Positions 54,908 through 63,733 of a stretch of 64,000 nt of DNA are shown here, one piece after another. Numbering within the stretch: the first letter of the stretch is position 1; the number at the start of each line of letters is the position of its first letter. The position numbers and the translations under genes were made by a program. Source of the stretch: DAMBHY01 sp032068765 (GTDB lineage Bacteria; Bacteroidota; Bacteroidia; Bacteroidales; Dysgonomonadaceae). Under the pieces are notes generated by a model. That model saw only the letters and a list, made by a program, of their open reading frames with translations. It searched no databases and was not told the origin of the DNA. Where the stretch lies: positions 124,001-188,000 of the forward strand of contig DAMBHY010000004.1 of NCBI GenBank assembly GCA_032068765.1, given 5' to 3'.

Positions 54908-55400
54908 GGAAAAAGAAATGCATTCATAGGCATTATGGAATAAACCATGCACAGCTAAAATGTATTCTGACAAAGGTATCAAAGAAAGAGAAGGAGAAAC
55001 AGCTCATGAGAAAAACTAAATATACGAACTGTTTTTTTTAATGAAAAAGCAAATTGTACTGGATATTGAGAAAATATTTAACTTTACATGCAGCTTCGCT
55101 CAAATACAAGGTGACGCCACAAAGGCTGGATGTGATACCTGAAGCATTGCATGACAAAAGTTTGTATTCATTAATGACTAAAAAAATGTAAGCCAAAAAC
55201 AAGTTCTCATTCAAAACAGATGAAGCTTCATTAAATCTGTCTATCTGCCACTTAGAGAAACTTCAAAGAAATGGACGCAATATAATATTTTAATCAGTTT
55301 TTGACCTTTTTGCACAAAGGCCATTTATCCAGTCAAATCCCTCTGATATTTACTTACACACTTTTCGGGATATGTCTTTTTGTCCAACTTTTGTGGTTCA
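54866..55400. mobile_element. Probable decayed insertion-sequence remnant
   Basis: TGAACCCCAAAAGTT at 54866 recurs inverted at 55386-55400 as AACTTTTGTGGTTCA (14 of 15 bases). The end continues as tgtccaactt, as I remember for Bacteroidota IS3-family ends. Between them are only fragments: an ATGAGAAAAACTAAATATACG start (MRKTKYT, reminiscent of IS3 OrfA), a 33-codon frame at 55041, and an open stretch near 55112-55292 broken by a stop. No intact transposase remains. The bases 55401-55440 hold nothing recognisable. Confidence 0.5.
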
Positions 55401-55440
55401 CTTCACTTTTGCTTCTCTTATTTTATTTATCCTAAACTGA

Positions 55441-57222
55441 TTACTGCAATTCCAATCCTAATTCTTCCGTGAGATTTTTCAAAGCGGGATTCTGATCTAG
55501 CATATCTCTGAAAATCTCCTGTGTTGTTAATGGTTTTTGAATCATGTTCTTTTCCGAAACTTTAATTGTCATCTTTATATCCCGATTGTGAAGTTTCCTG
55601 CGCAACCAGTTTATAATCTGATAACTGTTATCGTTTAGATAGTCTTTATTTATCTGAGTATTGACTTCCACAAGAAATTCGGTGTCTGTCAGCATTTTTG
55701 GAGAATATAATCCCATCGTTTTTTTGAGGAGAACTTCTTCTGTTAGCGAATCAGCAAAATCACTCCATGCTTTCACAAGTTCCTTTTCTGTAAAAAGTGA
55801 GTCTTTTTCTGCTGTATTTTCTTCTGTCTGGTTATCATGCTCAACATTTTCTTCTTTGCGAGAAATCATTGAAGAGAGTGAGACTCCAAAATTTGACAGA
55901 GAACTTGTTTGATGCTTTACCGAGAGAGATGATCCTAATGGAACGGCTTTATCTTTGATTTCTCCTGCAAGAATTTCTTCTTTTGCAACAACATCTTTTT
56001 GAGATGCTGGAGTAGAAACTGCGGCAGATTCTCCTATTATTTGTGGTTCCTGAACAGGTAATTTATAGGCGGGATCAGTAACCTTTATGGGGTCAAGTTT
56101 TTTTTTTACTTCACTTACATTATTAGCTCCATCTGATAGTTGACACAAACGAATCATAGCAAGCTCCACCAAAAGACGCTTATTTTTGCTGAATCTGTAA
56201 TTTAGGTCACATTCATTTGCAATAGAAATTGCACTATAAAGAAATTCGTTGTCACATTTCTGCGCCAATTCTATATATCGCTTGCGTATTGATGGACCCA
56301 CCTGAAACAATTGCACTGTTTGTGGGTCTTTGCTCACCATCAAGTCACGAAAATGAGATGCTAGGCCATTAATGATATATTGTCCTTCAAAACCTCGGCT
56401 GTAAATATCATTCAATATTAGAAGACAATCCACAATGTTTCCCGCAAGAATAGCTTCCGTGAGATTAAGATAATATTCGTAATCAAGAATATTCAGATTT
56501 TCTATAACGGCTTTATAAGTGATATTGCCATTGGTATAACTCACAAGCTGGTCGAAAATAGAAAGCGCATCACGCATACCGCCGTCCGCTTTTTGTGCAA
56601 TAACATTAAGTGCATCCAATTCAGCTTTTATATTTTCACTTTTGGCTACATACGAAAGATGTTCGATGGTATCATCAATAGTTATTCGACTGAAATCGTA
56701 TACTTGACAACGTGAAAGAATTGTAGGCAATATTTTATGCTTCTCGGTAGTCGCAAGAATAAAAATCGCGTGAGCGGGCGGTTCTTCCAAAGTTTTCAGG
56801 AAAGAGTTGAAAGCCGATTGAGAAAGCATGTGTACCTCATCAATGATATAAACTTTGTATTTACCAATCTGAGGGGGAATGCGCACCTGGTCAATAAGCG
56901 CGCGGATATCGTCAACACCATTGTTGGACGCGGCATCGAGTTCGTGGATATTGTAAGAACGCTGTTCGTTAAAGGCAACGCAAGATTCGCAAATGTTACA
57001 TGCTTCGTGGTCTGTAGTCGGCGATAAACAGTTGATGGTTTTTGCAAAAATACGTGCGCAAGTAGTCTTCCCCACTCCACGCGGACCACTAAACAAATAA
57101 GCATGTGCCAACTTGTTAGAAGAAATTGCATTCTTAAGTGTCTGTGTAAGTGCCTGTTGTCCGACAACTAATTTGAATGTTGAGGGACGGTATTTTCGTG
57201 CCGATACGATATAATCTTCCAT
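55441..57222 (-). CDS. dnaX: DNA polymerase III subunits gamma/tau
   Basis: A 593-residue clamp-loader ATPase. The ATG at 57222 is preferred over a TTG one codon upstream. Numbered from that ATG, the P-loop GPRGVGKTT is at 46-54 and four zinc cysteines lie at 65, 75, 78 and 81. IDEVHMLSQSAFNSFLKTLEEPP and SRCQVYDF are the Walker B and sensor regions. The C-terminal ~200 residues are variable, with the tau-type part ending LTEELGLELQ. It is monocistronic. Confidence 0.96.
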   Translation of the reverse strand: MEDYIVSARKYRPSTFKLVVGQQALTQTLKNAISSNKLAHAYLFSGPRGVGKTTCARIFAKTINCLSPTTDHEACNICESCVAFNEQRSYNIHELDAASNNGVDDIRALIDQVRIPPQIGKYKVYIIDEVHMLSQSAFNSFLKTLEEPPAHAIFILATTEKHKILPTILSRCQVYDFSRITIDDTIEHLSYVAKSENIKAELDALNVIAQKADGGMRDALSIFDQLVSYTNGNITYKAVIENLNILDYEYYLNLTEAILAGNIVDCLLILNDIYSRGFEGQYIINGLASHFRDLMVSKDPQTVQLFQVGPSIRKRYIELAQKCDNEFLYSAISIANECDLNYRFSKNKRLLVELAMIRLCQLSDGANNVSEVKKKLDPIKVTDPAYKLPVQEPQIIGESAAVSTPASQKDVVAKEEILAGEIKDKAVPLGSSLSVKHQTSSLSNFGVSLSSMISRKEENVEHDNQTEENTAEKDSLFTEKELVKAWSDFADSLTEEVLLKKTMGLYSPKMLTDTEFLVEVNTQINKDYLNDNSYQIINWLRRKLHNRDIKMTIKVSEKNMIQKPLTTQEIFRDMLDQNPALKNLTEELGLELQ

Positions 57223-57353
57223 CAAATATTGTCACTCATTTATATTAATACAAATATAAGAAATATATTTGAACCAGAGTTGTGATGTTTCCGATAACGC
57301 TATGATCAAGTTCTTGTTTAGGAAGACAATTAAAAAGATTTTGATAGAATTTA

Positions 57354-57383
57354 TTGTTTGAATAACAATTATGTATAATTTTG
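57354..57383 (+). promoter_or_regulatory. Promoter of tRNA-Gln
   Basis: TTG at 57354-57356, a 19-base spacer and TAATTTTG at 57376-57383 fit the -33/-7 consensus, 26 bases before the tRNA. Confidence 0.6.
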
Positions 57384-57409
57384 CAGAACAATTTGCGAAT
57401 GCTAACTAT

Positions 57410-57480
57410 TGTCTTATGGTGTAATGGTAGCACAACAGATTCTGGTCCTGTTTGTTTAGGTTCGAATCCTAATAAGACAA
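57410..57480 (+). tRNA. tRNA-Gln (anticodon CTG)
   Basis: A 71-nt cloverleaf with acceptor stem TGTCTTA/TAAGACA, discriminator A, D arm around AATGGTAGCAC, and T loop TTCGAATC. The anticodon loop TTCTGGT gives CTG. The pair closing the loop is A-C, a mismatch. CCA is not encoded. Confidence 0.92.
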
Positions 57481-57487
57481 CAAAAGA

Positions 57488-57515
57488 AAAAGTATGACAG
57501 AAGTCATACTTTTTT
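57488..57515 (+). terminator. Terminator after tRNA-Gln
   Basis: Arms aaaagtatgac (57488-57498) and gtcatactttt (57503-57513) with a 4-base loop are followed by more T. Confidence 0.8.
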
Positions 57516-57539
57516 GTTTCAAATGTCTAATAAATTCTA

Positions 57540-57815
57540 TTAAATATTAGATGTCGGAAGTTCGACCTTTACAATCTCACTTAAATATTCCTCAACAATT
57601 AATTTATTTTTGGAGGCAAAAACAAGTGATTCGTTGATGAATTTAAAAACTATCATGTCTGAATGTTTCAACAACAAATCCAAGTTTGCATTCAACAGAG
57701 TCTCTAAGTCGTCTTCCAGTATCGTTCCTATTAAAGGTCTATTCTCTTTTTCAAAATACGCCTTCACTTCTTCTACAAAATCATTTATGTAGTTCTCTTG
57801 TTTTTTAGTATTCAT
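57540..57815 (-). CDS. Small unknown acidic protein
   Basis: A 91-residue protein I do not recognise. It is helical in appearance, rich in Glu, Asp, Leu and Asn (YINDFVEEVKAYFEKENRPL; LEDDLETLLNANLDLLLKH is similar in style), with no signal peptide, membrane segment or cysteine pattern. It starts at an ATG after an A/T-rich stretch. The 200 bases up to uvrA contain an inverted repeat ctatttagg (57951) / cctaaatag (57991) that may end the uvrA transcript. Confidence 0.6.
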   Translation of the reverse strand: MNTKKQENYINDFVEEVKAYFEKENRPLIGTILEDDLETLLNANLDLLLKHSDMIVFKFINESLVFASKNKLIVEEYLSEIVKVELPTSNI

Positions 57816-58016
57816 TTTAATTTTAAATTTAAAATATCCTTTGATAAGATATCATTATTCCAATCTATAGACACTTAAATTGTCCCATTTGTTCGGAAAA
57901 ATGGATTTCTTGTTTAGAAACTTGCTCGGCGTATGGACTTCGTCATTTTTCTATTTAGGAAATGCAGCCCGGCAATTGTTTTTTATAACCCCTAAATAGG
58001 AATAAGGAAAATCAAT

Positions 58017-60812
58017 TTACCTTAACTTCTCTTTTAAATACTTACCGGTATAAGAATCTCTGCACTTGGCAATAACTTCTGGTGTACCTTCGCTAACTAC
58101 ATACCCGCCGTTCTTTCCTCCTTCGGGACCGATGTCGATGATATGGTCGGCACATTTTATAACATCCATATTGTGCTCGATGATAATGATGGTATGTCCG
58201 TGTTCTATCAGAGCGTTAAATGCTTTGAGCAAGGTTTTGATATCATGGAAATGCAGCCCGGTGGTTGGTTCGTCAAAAATAAATACCGTAGGTTCCGACT
58301 TTTCTTCCCCCAAATAATATGCAAGCTTCACACGTTGATTTTCGCCACCCGAAAGAGTTGAGGATGATTGTCCGAGTTTGATATATCCCAACCCTACATC
58401 CTGTAAAGGTTTCAGTTTCTTGGCAATTTTCTTTTCGGTAGTTCCTTTCTTCGAAACGAAGAAGTCGATGGCTTCTTCAACTGTCAACTCGAGAATATCG
58501 AAGATGTTTTTGCCTTGATATTCAACTTCAAGAACATCATCTTTGAAGCGTCTACCGTGACATGATTCGCATTCCAATTCGAGATCTGCCATAAACTGCA
58601 TCTCTACAGTAATCGTTCCATCGCCTTTGCACTCTTCGCAACGTCCGCCTTCTACATTGAAAGAAAAATAGGCAGGCGTGAAATTCATCTGTTTGGATAG
58701 TGGCTGATCTGCAAAAAGTTTTCGGATATCGTCATACGCTTTGATATAAGTTACTGGATTGGAGCGAGTCGATTTCCCAATAGGGTTCTGGTCGACATAC
58801 TCCACATTTTTAACCAGGTTTATATCTCCTGCGATTCCTGTGTAATCGGAATTTTCCAATGCACCTCCTTTCAATTTGTGCTGCAGCGCATTATAAAGCA
58901 CATCTTTTACAAGAGAAGATTTTCCAGAACCGCTCACACCCGTTACCACTGTAATGATATTGAGAGGAAACTTCACATCAATATTTTTGAGGTTATTTTG
59001 TCGAGCGCCCTTTACTTCAATGTAGTTGTTCCATTTTCTGCGAACGGCAGGCACTTCTATTTTTTCTTCGCCTGTCAGGTATTTGACAGTGTAACTATCT
59101 GTGTTGTTCTCTAGCTTATCCACTTTACCCTGATACATCACTTCCCCGCCAAGGCGTCCGGCTTTCGGACCGATATCGAGAATATAATCAGCAGCGCGGA
59201 TGATGTCTTCATCGTGTTCTACTACTACTACCGTATTGCCAATCTTTTGCAATTCGCGAAGGACACTTATTAAAAGCATGGTATCTCGCGAATGCAATCC
59301 GATGCTCGGCTCATCGAGAATATACAAAGAGCCGACAAGGCTGCTCCCGAGCGAACTTGCTAGATTGATGCGCTGACTTTCGCCTCCCGAAAGTGTGTTC
59401 GACAAACGATTGAGCGTTAAATAACCCAAGCCGACGTTCAACATAAAAGTGATGCGCGTGGTAATTTCATTTAGTAAACGTGAAGCAATGGCTTGCTCTG
59501 TTTCGTCGAGTTTTAAATTATCGAAGAATGATTTCAACTCAGTAATGGGTAATTCCACCAGTTCGGCAATGGTTTTTCCTCCTAATTTCACATATAGCGC
59601 CTGCGGCTTCAATCTTCCGCCTTTGCATTCTGGACACACAGTTTTACCTCGGTATCTTGCAAGCATCACGCGATATTGTATTTTGTAAAGGTTGTCTTCA
59701 AGCATTTGGAAGAAATCGTTGATACCATACAATCCCAGATTGTGTCTTCCGTTCCACAAAATATCCTTTTCTGTATTGTTCAAATCAAAATATGCTCTGT
59801 GAATAGGGAAGTCAGCTTTGTATGCGTTCCGTATAAATTCCTTTCTCCATTCAGACATCTTTTCTCCACGCCAGCACATCACGCACTCTTCATTAAGCGA
59901 AAGAGACTTATCAGGAATTACAAGGTTCTCATCAATTCCCATGACCTTGCCAAAACCCTCACACTTCGGACATGCGCCTAACGGACTGTTGAAGTTGAAC
60001 ATCATGTCGGAGGGTTCTTCAAAGATGATTCCGTCGGCTTCAAATTGGTTGGAAAAACGATAAGTTTCTATGTCTTTTTCATTCCAGATTTTCAACACAG
60101 CTTCTCCATTTCCTTCAAGGAAAGCAGTTTCCACGGAATCCGACAAGCGGTTGATATTGGCTTTTTCGGAAGATGCAGACAAACGATCAATAACCAAAAG
60201 GATGTCCGACTGTTTGGGAAGTTTTTTTTCCTGCAAAAGTTCATCTATCCTCAAAAAATCATGCTCTACCTGAACACGCGAAAAACCTTCCTTCAGTAGT
60301 ATTTCCAATTGTTCTCGCAGATTGCGCCCATTACGCAATTGAATGGTTGAGAGCACGGCAATTTTCGTTCCTTCTTTCAGTTCTAGCATCTTGTTTACCA
60401 CATCTTTCACGTAGTGACGTTTCACTTCTACTCCCGAAACGGGAGAAATGGTTTTGCCTACTCTAGCATATAACATCCTCATATATTCGTAAATCTCTGT
60501 GGAAGTGCCAATAGTGGAACGCGGATTTCGGGTTATGACTTTTTGCTGTATAGCGATTGCTGGAGGAATGCCTTTGATATAGTCGGTTTCGGGTTTGTCC
60601 ATCTTCCCTAGAAACTGTCGAGCGTAAGCCGAAAGACTTTCCACATAACGGCGTTGTCCTTCCGCATACAAAGTATCAAACGCAAGCGAAGATTTTCCGG
60701 AACCTGACAAACCAGTGATAACGGTAAATGAATTGCGGGGGATGGTCACATCTATATTCTTGAGATTATTGACTCTCGCACCTTTTATTTCGATGTTTTT
60801 TGAATTGCTCAT
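58017..60812 (-). CDS. uvrA: UvrABC excinuclease subunit A
   Basis: A 931-residue damage-recognition ATPase of nucleotide excision repair. It has two ABC modules: first P-loop GLSGSGKSS at 34-42 and second GVSGSGKSS in the C-terminal half, each with its signature (NTLSGGESQRI, STLSGGENQRV). Zinc fingers are CPECKGG and CEECKGDG...CESCHG. The ATG at 60812 is chosen; an open TTG at 60833 lies inside the -7 box and is unlikely. Confidence 0.97.
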   Translation of the reverse strand: MSNSKNIEIKGARVNNLKNIDVTIPRNSFTVITGLSGSGKSSLAFDTLYAEGQRRYVESLSAYARQFLGKMDKPETDYIKGIPPAIAIQQKVITRNPRSTIGTSTEIYEYMRMLYARVGKTISPVSGVEVKRHYVKDVVNKMLELKEGTKIAVLSTIQLRNGRNLREQLEILLKEGFSRVQVEHDFLRIDELLQEKKLPKQSDILLVIDRLSASSEKANINRLSDSVETAFLEGNGEAVLKIWNEKDIETYRFSNQFEADGIIFEEPSDMMFNFNSPLGACPKCEGFGKVMGIDENLVIPDKSLSLNEECVMCWRGEKMSEWRKEFIRNAYKADFPIHRAYFDLNNTEKDILWNGRHNLGLYGINDFFQMLEDNLYKIQYRVMLARYRGKTVCPECKGGRLKPQALYVKLGGKTIAELVELPITELKSFFDNLKLDETEQAIASRLLNEITTRITFMLNVGLGYLTLNRLSNTLSGGESQRINLASSLGSSLVGSLYILDEPSIGLHSRDTMLLISVLRELQKIGNTVVVVEHDEDIIRAADYILDIGPKAGRLGGEVMYQGKVDKLENNTDSYTVKYLTGEEKIEVPAVRRKWNNYIEVKGARQNNLKNIDVKFPLNIITVVTGVSGSGKSSLVKDVLYNALQHKLKGGALENSDYTGIAGDINLVKNVEYVDQNPIGKSTRSNPVTYIKAYDDIRKLFADQPLSKQMNFTPAYFSFNVEGGRCEECKGDGTITVEMQFMADLELECESCHGRRFKDDVLEVEYQGKNIFDILELTVEEAIDFFVSKKGTTEKKIAKKLKPLQDVGLGYIKLGQSSSTLSGGENQRVKLAYYLGEEKSEPTVFIFDEPTTGLHFHDIKTLLKAFNALIEHGHTIIIIEHNMDVIKCADHIIDIGPEGGKNGGYVVSEGTPEVIAKCRDSYTGKYLKEKLR

Positions 60813-60830
60813 AGTTGGTTTATAAGACAG

Positions 60831-60838
60831 CAAAGATA
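60831..60838 (-). promoter_or_regulatory. -7 promoter box of uvrA
   Basis: On the minus strand TATCTTTG lies 18 bases before the ATG, implying a leader of only about 10-14 nt. Confidence 0.5.
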
Positions 60839-61018
60839 CTACTTTTTTATGTGATGATTTTTCAATAAAAAGTTCTAAAGAGCAGTACCCAAACTATAAC
60901 AAATTACTGGTCATAAGTTTTATGTTATAGTTAAAAAGATTATGGTCAGCTATTCAGTGTAAGTAGTTCATTGTACAAATTCTCATTTACGTCTTCCTTC
61001 TTTTTTCTATTAAATTTA

Positions 61019-62299
61019 CAGGCGAAAATAGCAGAAGCCAAATCCAAAGCCGACGAATCGGCTGCCAAAACACAATTTCAAACGAAAATAGATGGTGGAT
61101 TAATCTACACAGCTATGATGAAATTGGTAGATGCCATTTCAAAGAATGAAACCGCAGGGCTGAACGGAATACCCGGCAATGGCACTAATCCCGCATTCTG
61201 GGCAGGTGGGACGTACTCTATGGCTCTTAAAAACACCGCAAAAGCAATCATTAGGCATGATGGTAAGACTAAGTTCACCGACACAGAAGTTGAAGGTGTG
61301 ATTAAGGCTCTATCAGGAATCATCGGAAATCTTCGCATTGATGGTAACGGAAGACTTTATATAGTTGATGCAAATGGCGCGGAGCGTTTCCGTATTGGTA
61401 ATATAAAGATTCCAACGCTCGCAAGTTTGCGTGGTGCATCCGAAACTGCAAATAGTGTCACCGTTTCGGCAAAAGGATGGGGGACTTCATACGAAGACAT
61501 TATTAATTCTTTCGACTTCACACAGACATTGTATGTAGCAAAAGACGGTTCGGATATCACGGTTAACGGCTACATTTCCTTGAACGGTTATTGTGAAGGC
61601 GGTAATGATTACTACAGTATGGAGGTCGATGTATATCTTCAACACAACATTACAGGCGCAACATATCCTATAGGTAGATTGGATGAGTCAAATTATGGCA
61701 ATCCTACAAGTACATCAAATAGCTTGCCAATTGAAACGGTTCTACGCAACATGCCTTCAGGAACTTACCGACTGCACGCCGATGTAAGGATAGATATCCA
61801 AAGTGTGAGTGCAAACACTTCGGCGAGCATTTATATTGGACAAACAACTCTCTCCAGTCTTTATGTTACAGATATGAAGCAATCGGTTATCGGTGAAAAC
61901 GGATTGATGAGTTTTTTCGGGAAAAACGACTATTTCTATGCCGCAATGGACGAAAATAACCGCATGAATATAGGTGCGAGAGGGATTGTGAATGTGCCTG
62001 GCGTGCCTATTGAGATTGCGCAGATAGGATATTACGGGAATATTTCTTATCAATTGACTGGAATGGTAGAAAGTGTTACCAGATTGGCGGAAGGGCAATA
62101 CAGGGTAAATCTAAAATCTGGAAGTTTTGCGTCAGCAGCGGAATTTATACCCGAGGCAACGGCGCACGTAGGAGGGCAAACACCACATTATGCGCAAATT
62201 ATTTCGTGGACTTACAATAGTATAGATGTTTGGACAGCGGATGATTCCAGTTGCAACGATGGCGGATTCCTATTAAAAATATATGACAGACGTCCATAA
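61019..62299 (+). pseudogene. Prophage tail/fibre protein, 5'-truncated fragment
   Basis: An open frame of about 427 residues from QAKIAEAKSKADESAAKTQF onward. It has an alpha-helical linker, then beta-rich segments with GNLRIDGNGRLYIVDANGAERF, typical of the C-terminal part of phage minor tail or fibre proteins in Bacteroidota. The frame extends upstream only as low-complexity Phe/Ser/Leu codons and a TTG, with no plausible start. The N-terminal baseplate-binding region is missing, so it is a headless remnant. It ends 18 bases before a strong palindrome. Confidence 0.6.
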
Positions 62300-62322
62300 A
62301 AAAAGCGGGATATTATCCCGCT
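62297..62322 (-). terminator. Terminator of the phage-associated lipoprotein gene
   Basis: Perfect arms agcgggata (62304-62312) and tatcccgct (62314-62322). On the minus strand a run of seven T follows. The gene ends 27 bases before it. Confidence 0.75.
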
Positions 62323-62348
62323 ATAAAAAAAGTAACAATATGAATATA

Positions 62349-62888
62349 TTAATTTTCCCCTTTTTCTCGCAACGCTTCATATTCGGCGTGATTGATTGGG
62401 ATAAATGTGTAGAAACTGTCAAACATTTTATAGACTGTTTCATAATCGCCTTTATCGTACGCCTCTTTGATTTTAGGGTAACCCTCAATCAAAATTTTAT
62501 TAGGGATATAGGCGATAGTATCATATTTAAAACTTGCACCACGGGTAAGTACTATATCGCGCGCTTGCAGAAAAGCAGGTTCAAATCCGTTGTAATCATT
62601 GATAATATCACTTCCCCACATTTTAAGGCGTGGAGCTTCGGGGTTTAAGTCTCTTTGAGCATCAGCAAAACCACGAGAGGATGGTCGCCCCGTTTCATAA
62701 GCGATAAACTCCATATTGAGAGTTTGCTCCACGATTTGCAAACCTGTCAAATGTTCAGTAGAACGAACTTGCACGCCTTTGGCAGGACGGATAGAAAGAA
62801 CAGCGTTCGGGTCAAGTTTTTTACTTGCTTTGTCGCCACAACTTGCAAGAATCACAAGCGAAAGCAAAAGAAGGATTGATTTTTTCAT
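62349..62888 (-). CDS. Small lipoprotein in prophage remnant
   Basis: A 179-residue lipoprotein with signal MKKSILLLLSLVILASC (lipobox LASC, Cys17) followed by GDKASKK. The mature part is soluble and of no family I recognise. It contains VRSTEHLTGLQIVEQTLNME and ends in a helical tail. It has its own -7 box and terminator and is opposite in direction to the flanking phage remnants, like a lysogenic-conversion (moron) gene. That role is inferred. Confidence 0.7.
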   Translation of the reverse strand: MKKSILLLLSLVILASCGDKASKKLDPNAVLSIRPAKGVQVRSTEHLTGLQIVEQTLNMEFIAYETGRPSSRGFADAQRDLNPEAPRLKMWGSDIINDYNGFEPAFLQARDIVLTRGASFKYDTIAYIPNKILIEGYPKIKEAYDKGDYETVYKMFDSFYTFIPINHAEYEALREKGEN

Positions 62889-62917
62889 AAAATGATAATT
62901 TTTAATTGATTGATATA

Positions 62918-62925
62918 CAAAGATA
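62918..62925 (-). promoter_or_regulatory. -7 promoter box of the lipoprotein gene
   Basis: On the minus strand TATCTTTG (plus-strand caaagata) lies 29 bases before the lipoprotein ATG. Confidence 0.5.
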
Positions 62926-62967
62926 ATAAAAATATAAACAAGGTATTCATATTTAAATAATTAATTA

Positions 62968-63529
62968 ATGAACAATGTAAATATAACTAACGATACCATA
63001 CAATTACAAGGAGATGTAAGTCAGGACAGCAGCAGGATGTACCCGCAATAAGCTGAAAGCAGAACTGGAACTATTCCAACAAGGGGAACGATTAACGGAG
63101 CGGTATAGAGACGTTGGCGTAAGTTGGTGGAATTACTGTGGTCCGATATTGGTCAATAGTTATCCAACGTACTTTGAGAAGTTACCACCACTTATAGCCA
63201 AAATAAACAAGGAGCGCCGGAGTAGTAAGAATTATGTACTATTCCTCGGTGCTACCGACGCCGAGAGCAACCAGGCTCCGTGTCTGTCGCTCATTCAATT
63301 TCAGATAGAAAATAATAAGTTAGTTGTTTCTGCCTATCAACGCAGCAGCGATGCGAACTTGGGGCTTCCTGCCGACATCTACCATCTGTATTTGATAAGT
63401 AAGCAGATAGATTTACCCTTGAAGTCTATCACGCTGCACCTGGCTAATGTGCATATCTATGAGAATAATATTGAGGCTACGCAAAGTCTATTAGCTGGAG
63501 AGAAGGTCTGTTTTGAGTTGAATGTGTAA
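62968..63529 (+). pseudogene. Frameshifted thymidylate-synthase-fold protein, dCMP-type active site
   Basis: An ATG at 62968 gives 27 residues (MNNVNITNDTIQLQGD...RMYPQ) and stops at 63049. A second frame, open from 63020, continues as TRNKLKAELELFQQG to the TAA at 63527-63529, so one frameshift near 63036-63048 splits a ~187-residue protein. The downstream frame has thymidylate-synthase motifs: APCLSLIQF with catalytic Cys (63281-63283), YQRSSD, LGLPADI and VHIYENN. Thymidylate synthases have Asn in GLPFNI; here it is Asp (63374-63376), the residue found in dCMP hydroxymethylases. It is shorter than cellular ThyA and phage-like. Confidence 0.68.
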
Positions 63530-63557
63530 GAAGTAAATTAAGTGTGTGTAAAAATAA

Positions 63558-63642
63558 AATCGCATTTCGTTTTTAATTTATACCTTTGATGCCAGGTCTA
63601 TTAATCGCATTTCGTTTTTATTTTTACTCGCATTTGGTTTTT
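63558..63642. repeat. Three short direct repeats before the phosphotransacetylase-family gene
   Basis: aatcgcatttcgttttta occurs at 63558-63575 and 63603-63620. A diverged copy tcgcatttggttttt lies at 63628-63642. They lie between the prophage remnant and the next core gene and could be operator sites or part of an integration scar. Confidence 0.5.
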
Positions 63643-63733
63643 GCGATTATAAATTATTCTCTCATTCATATCGTCACCATTTCATTATTTTTTTGTTATT
63701 TTGCATGAAAATTTTCTTAAAACTAAACACGTT

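Noticed and set aside
60813..60833. Longer uvrA start (TTG at 60833)
   Set aside because: The TTG is part of the -7 promoter box, and the ATG at 60812 matches the usual UvrA N-terminus.
60971..61018. Native N-terminus for the tail protein frame
   Set aside because: The first 16 codons from the TTG are low-complexity Phe/Ser/Leu and do not resemble a tail-protein start; the coding character begins near 61019.
61019..63529. Complete prophage
   Set aside because: No integrase, terminase, portal, capsid or lysis genes are present; only three phage-like genes, two of them broken.
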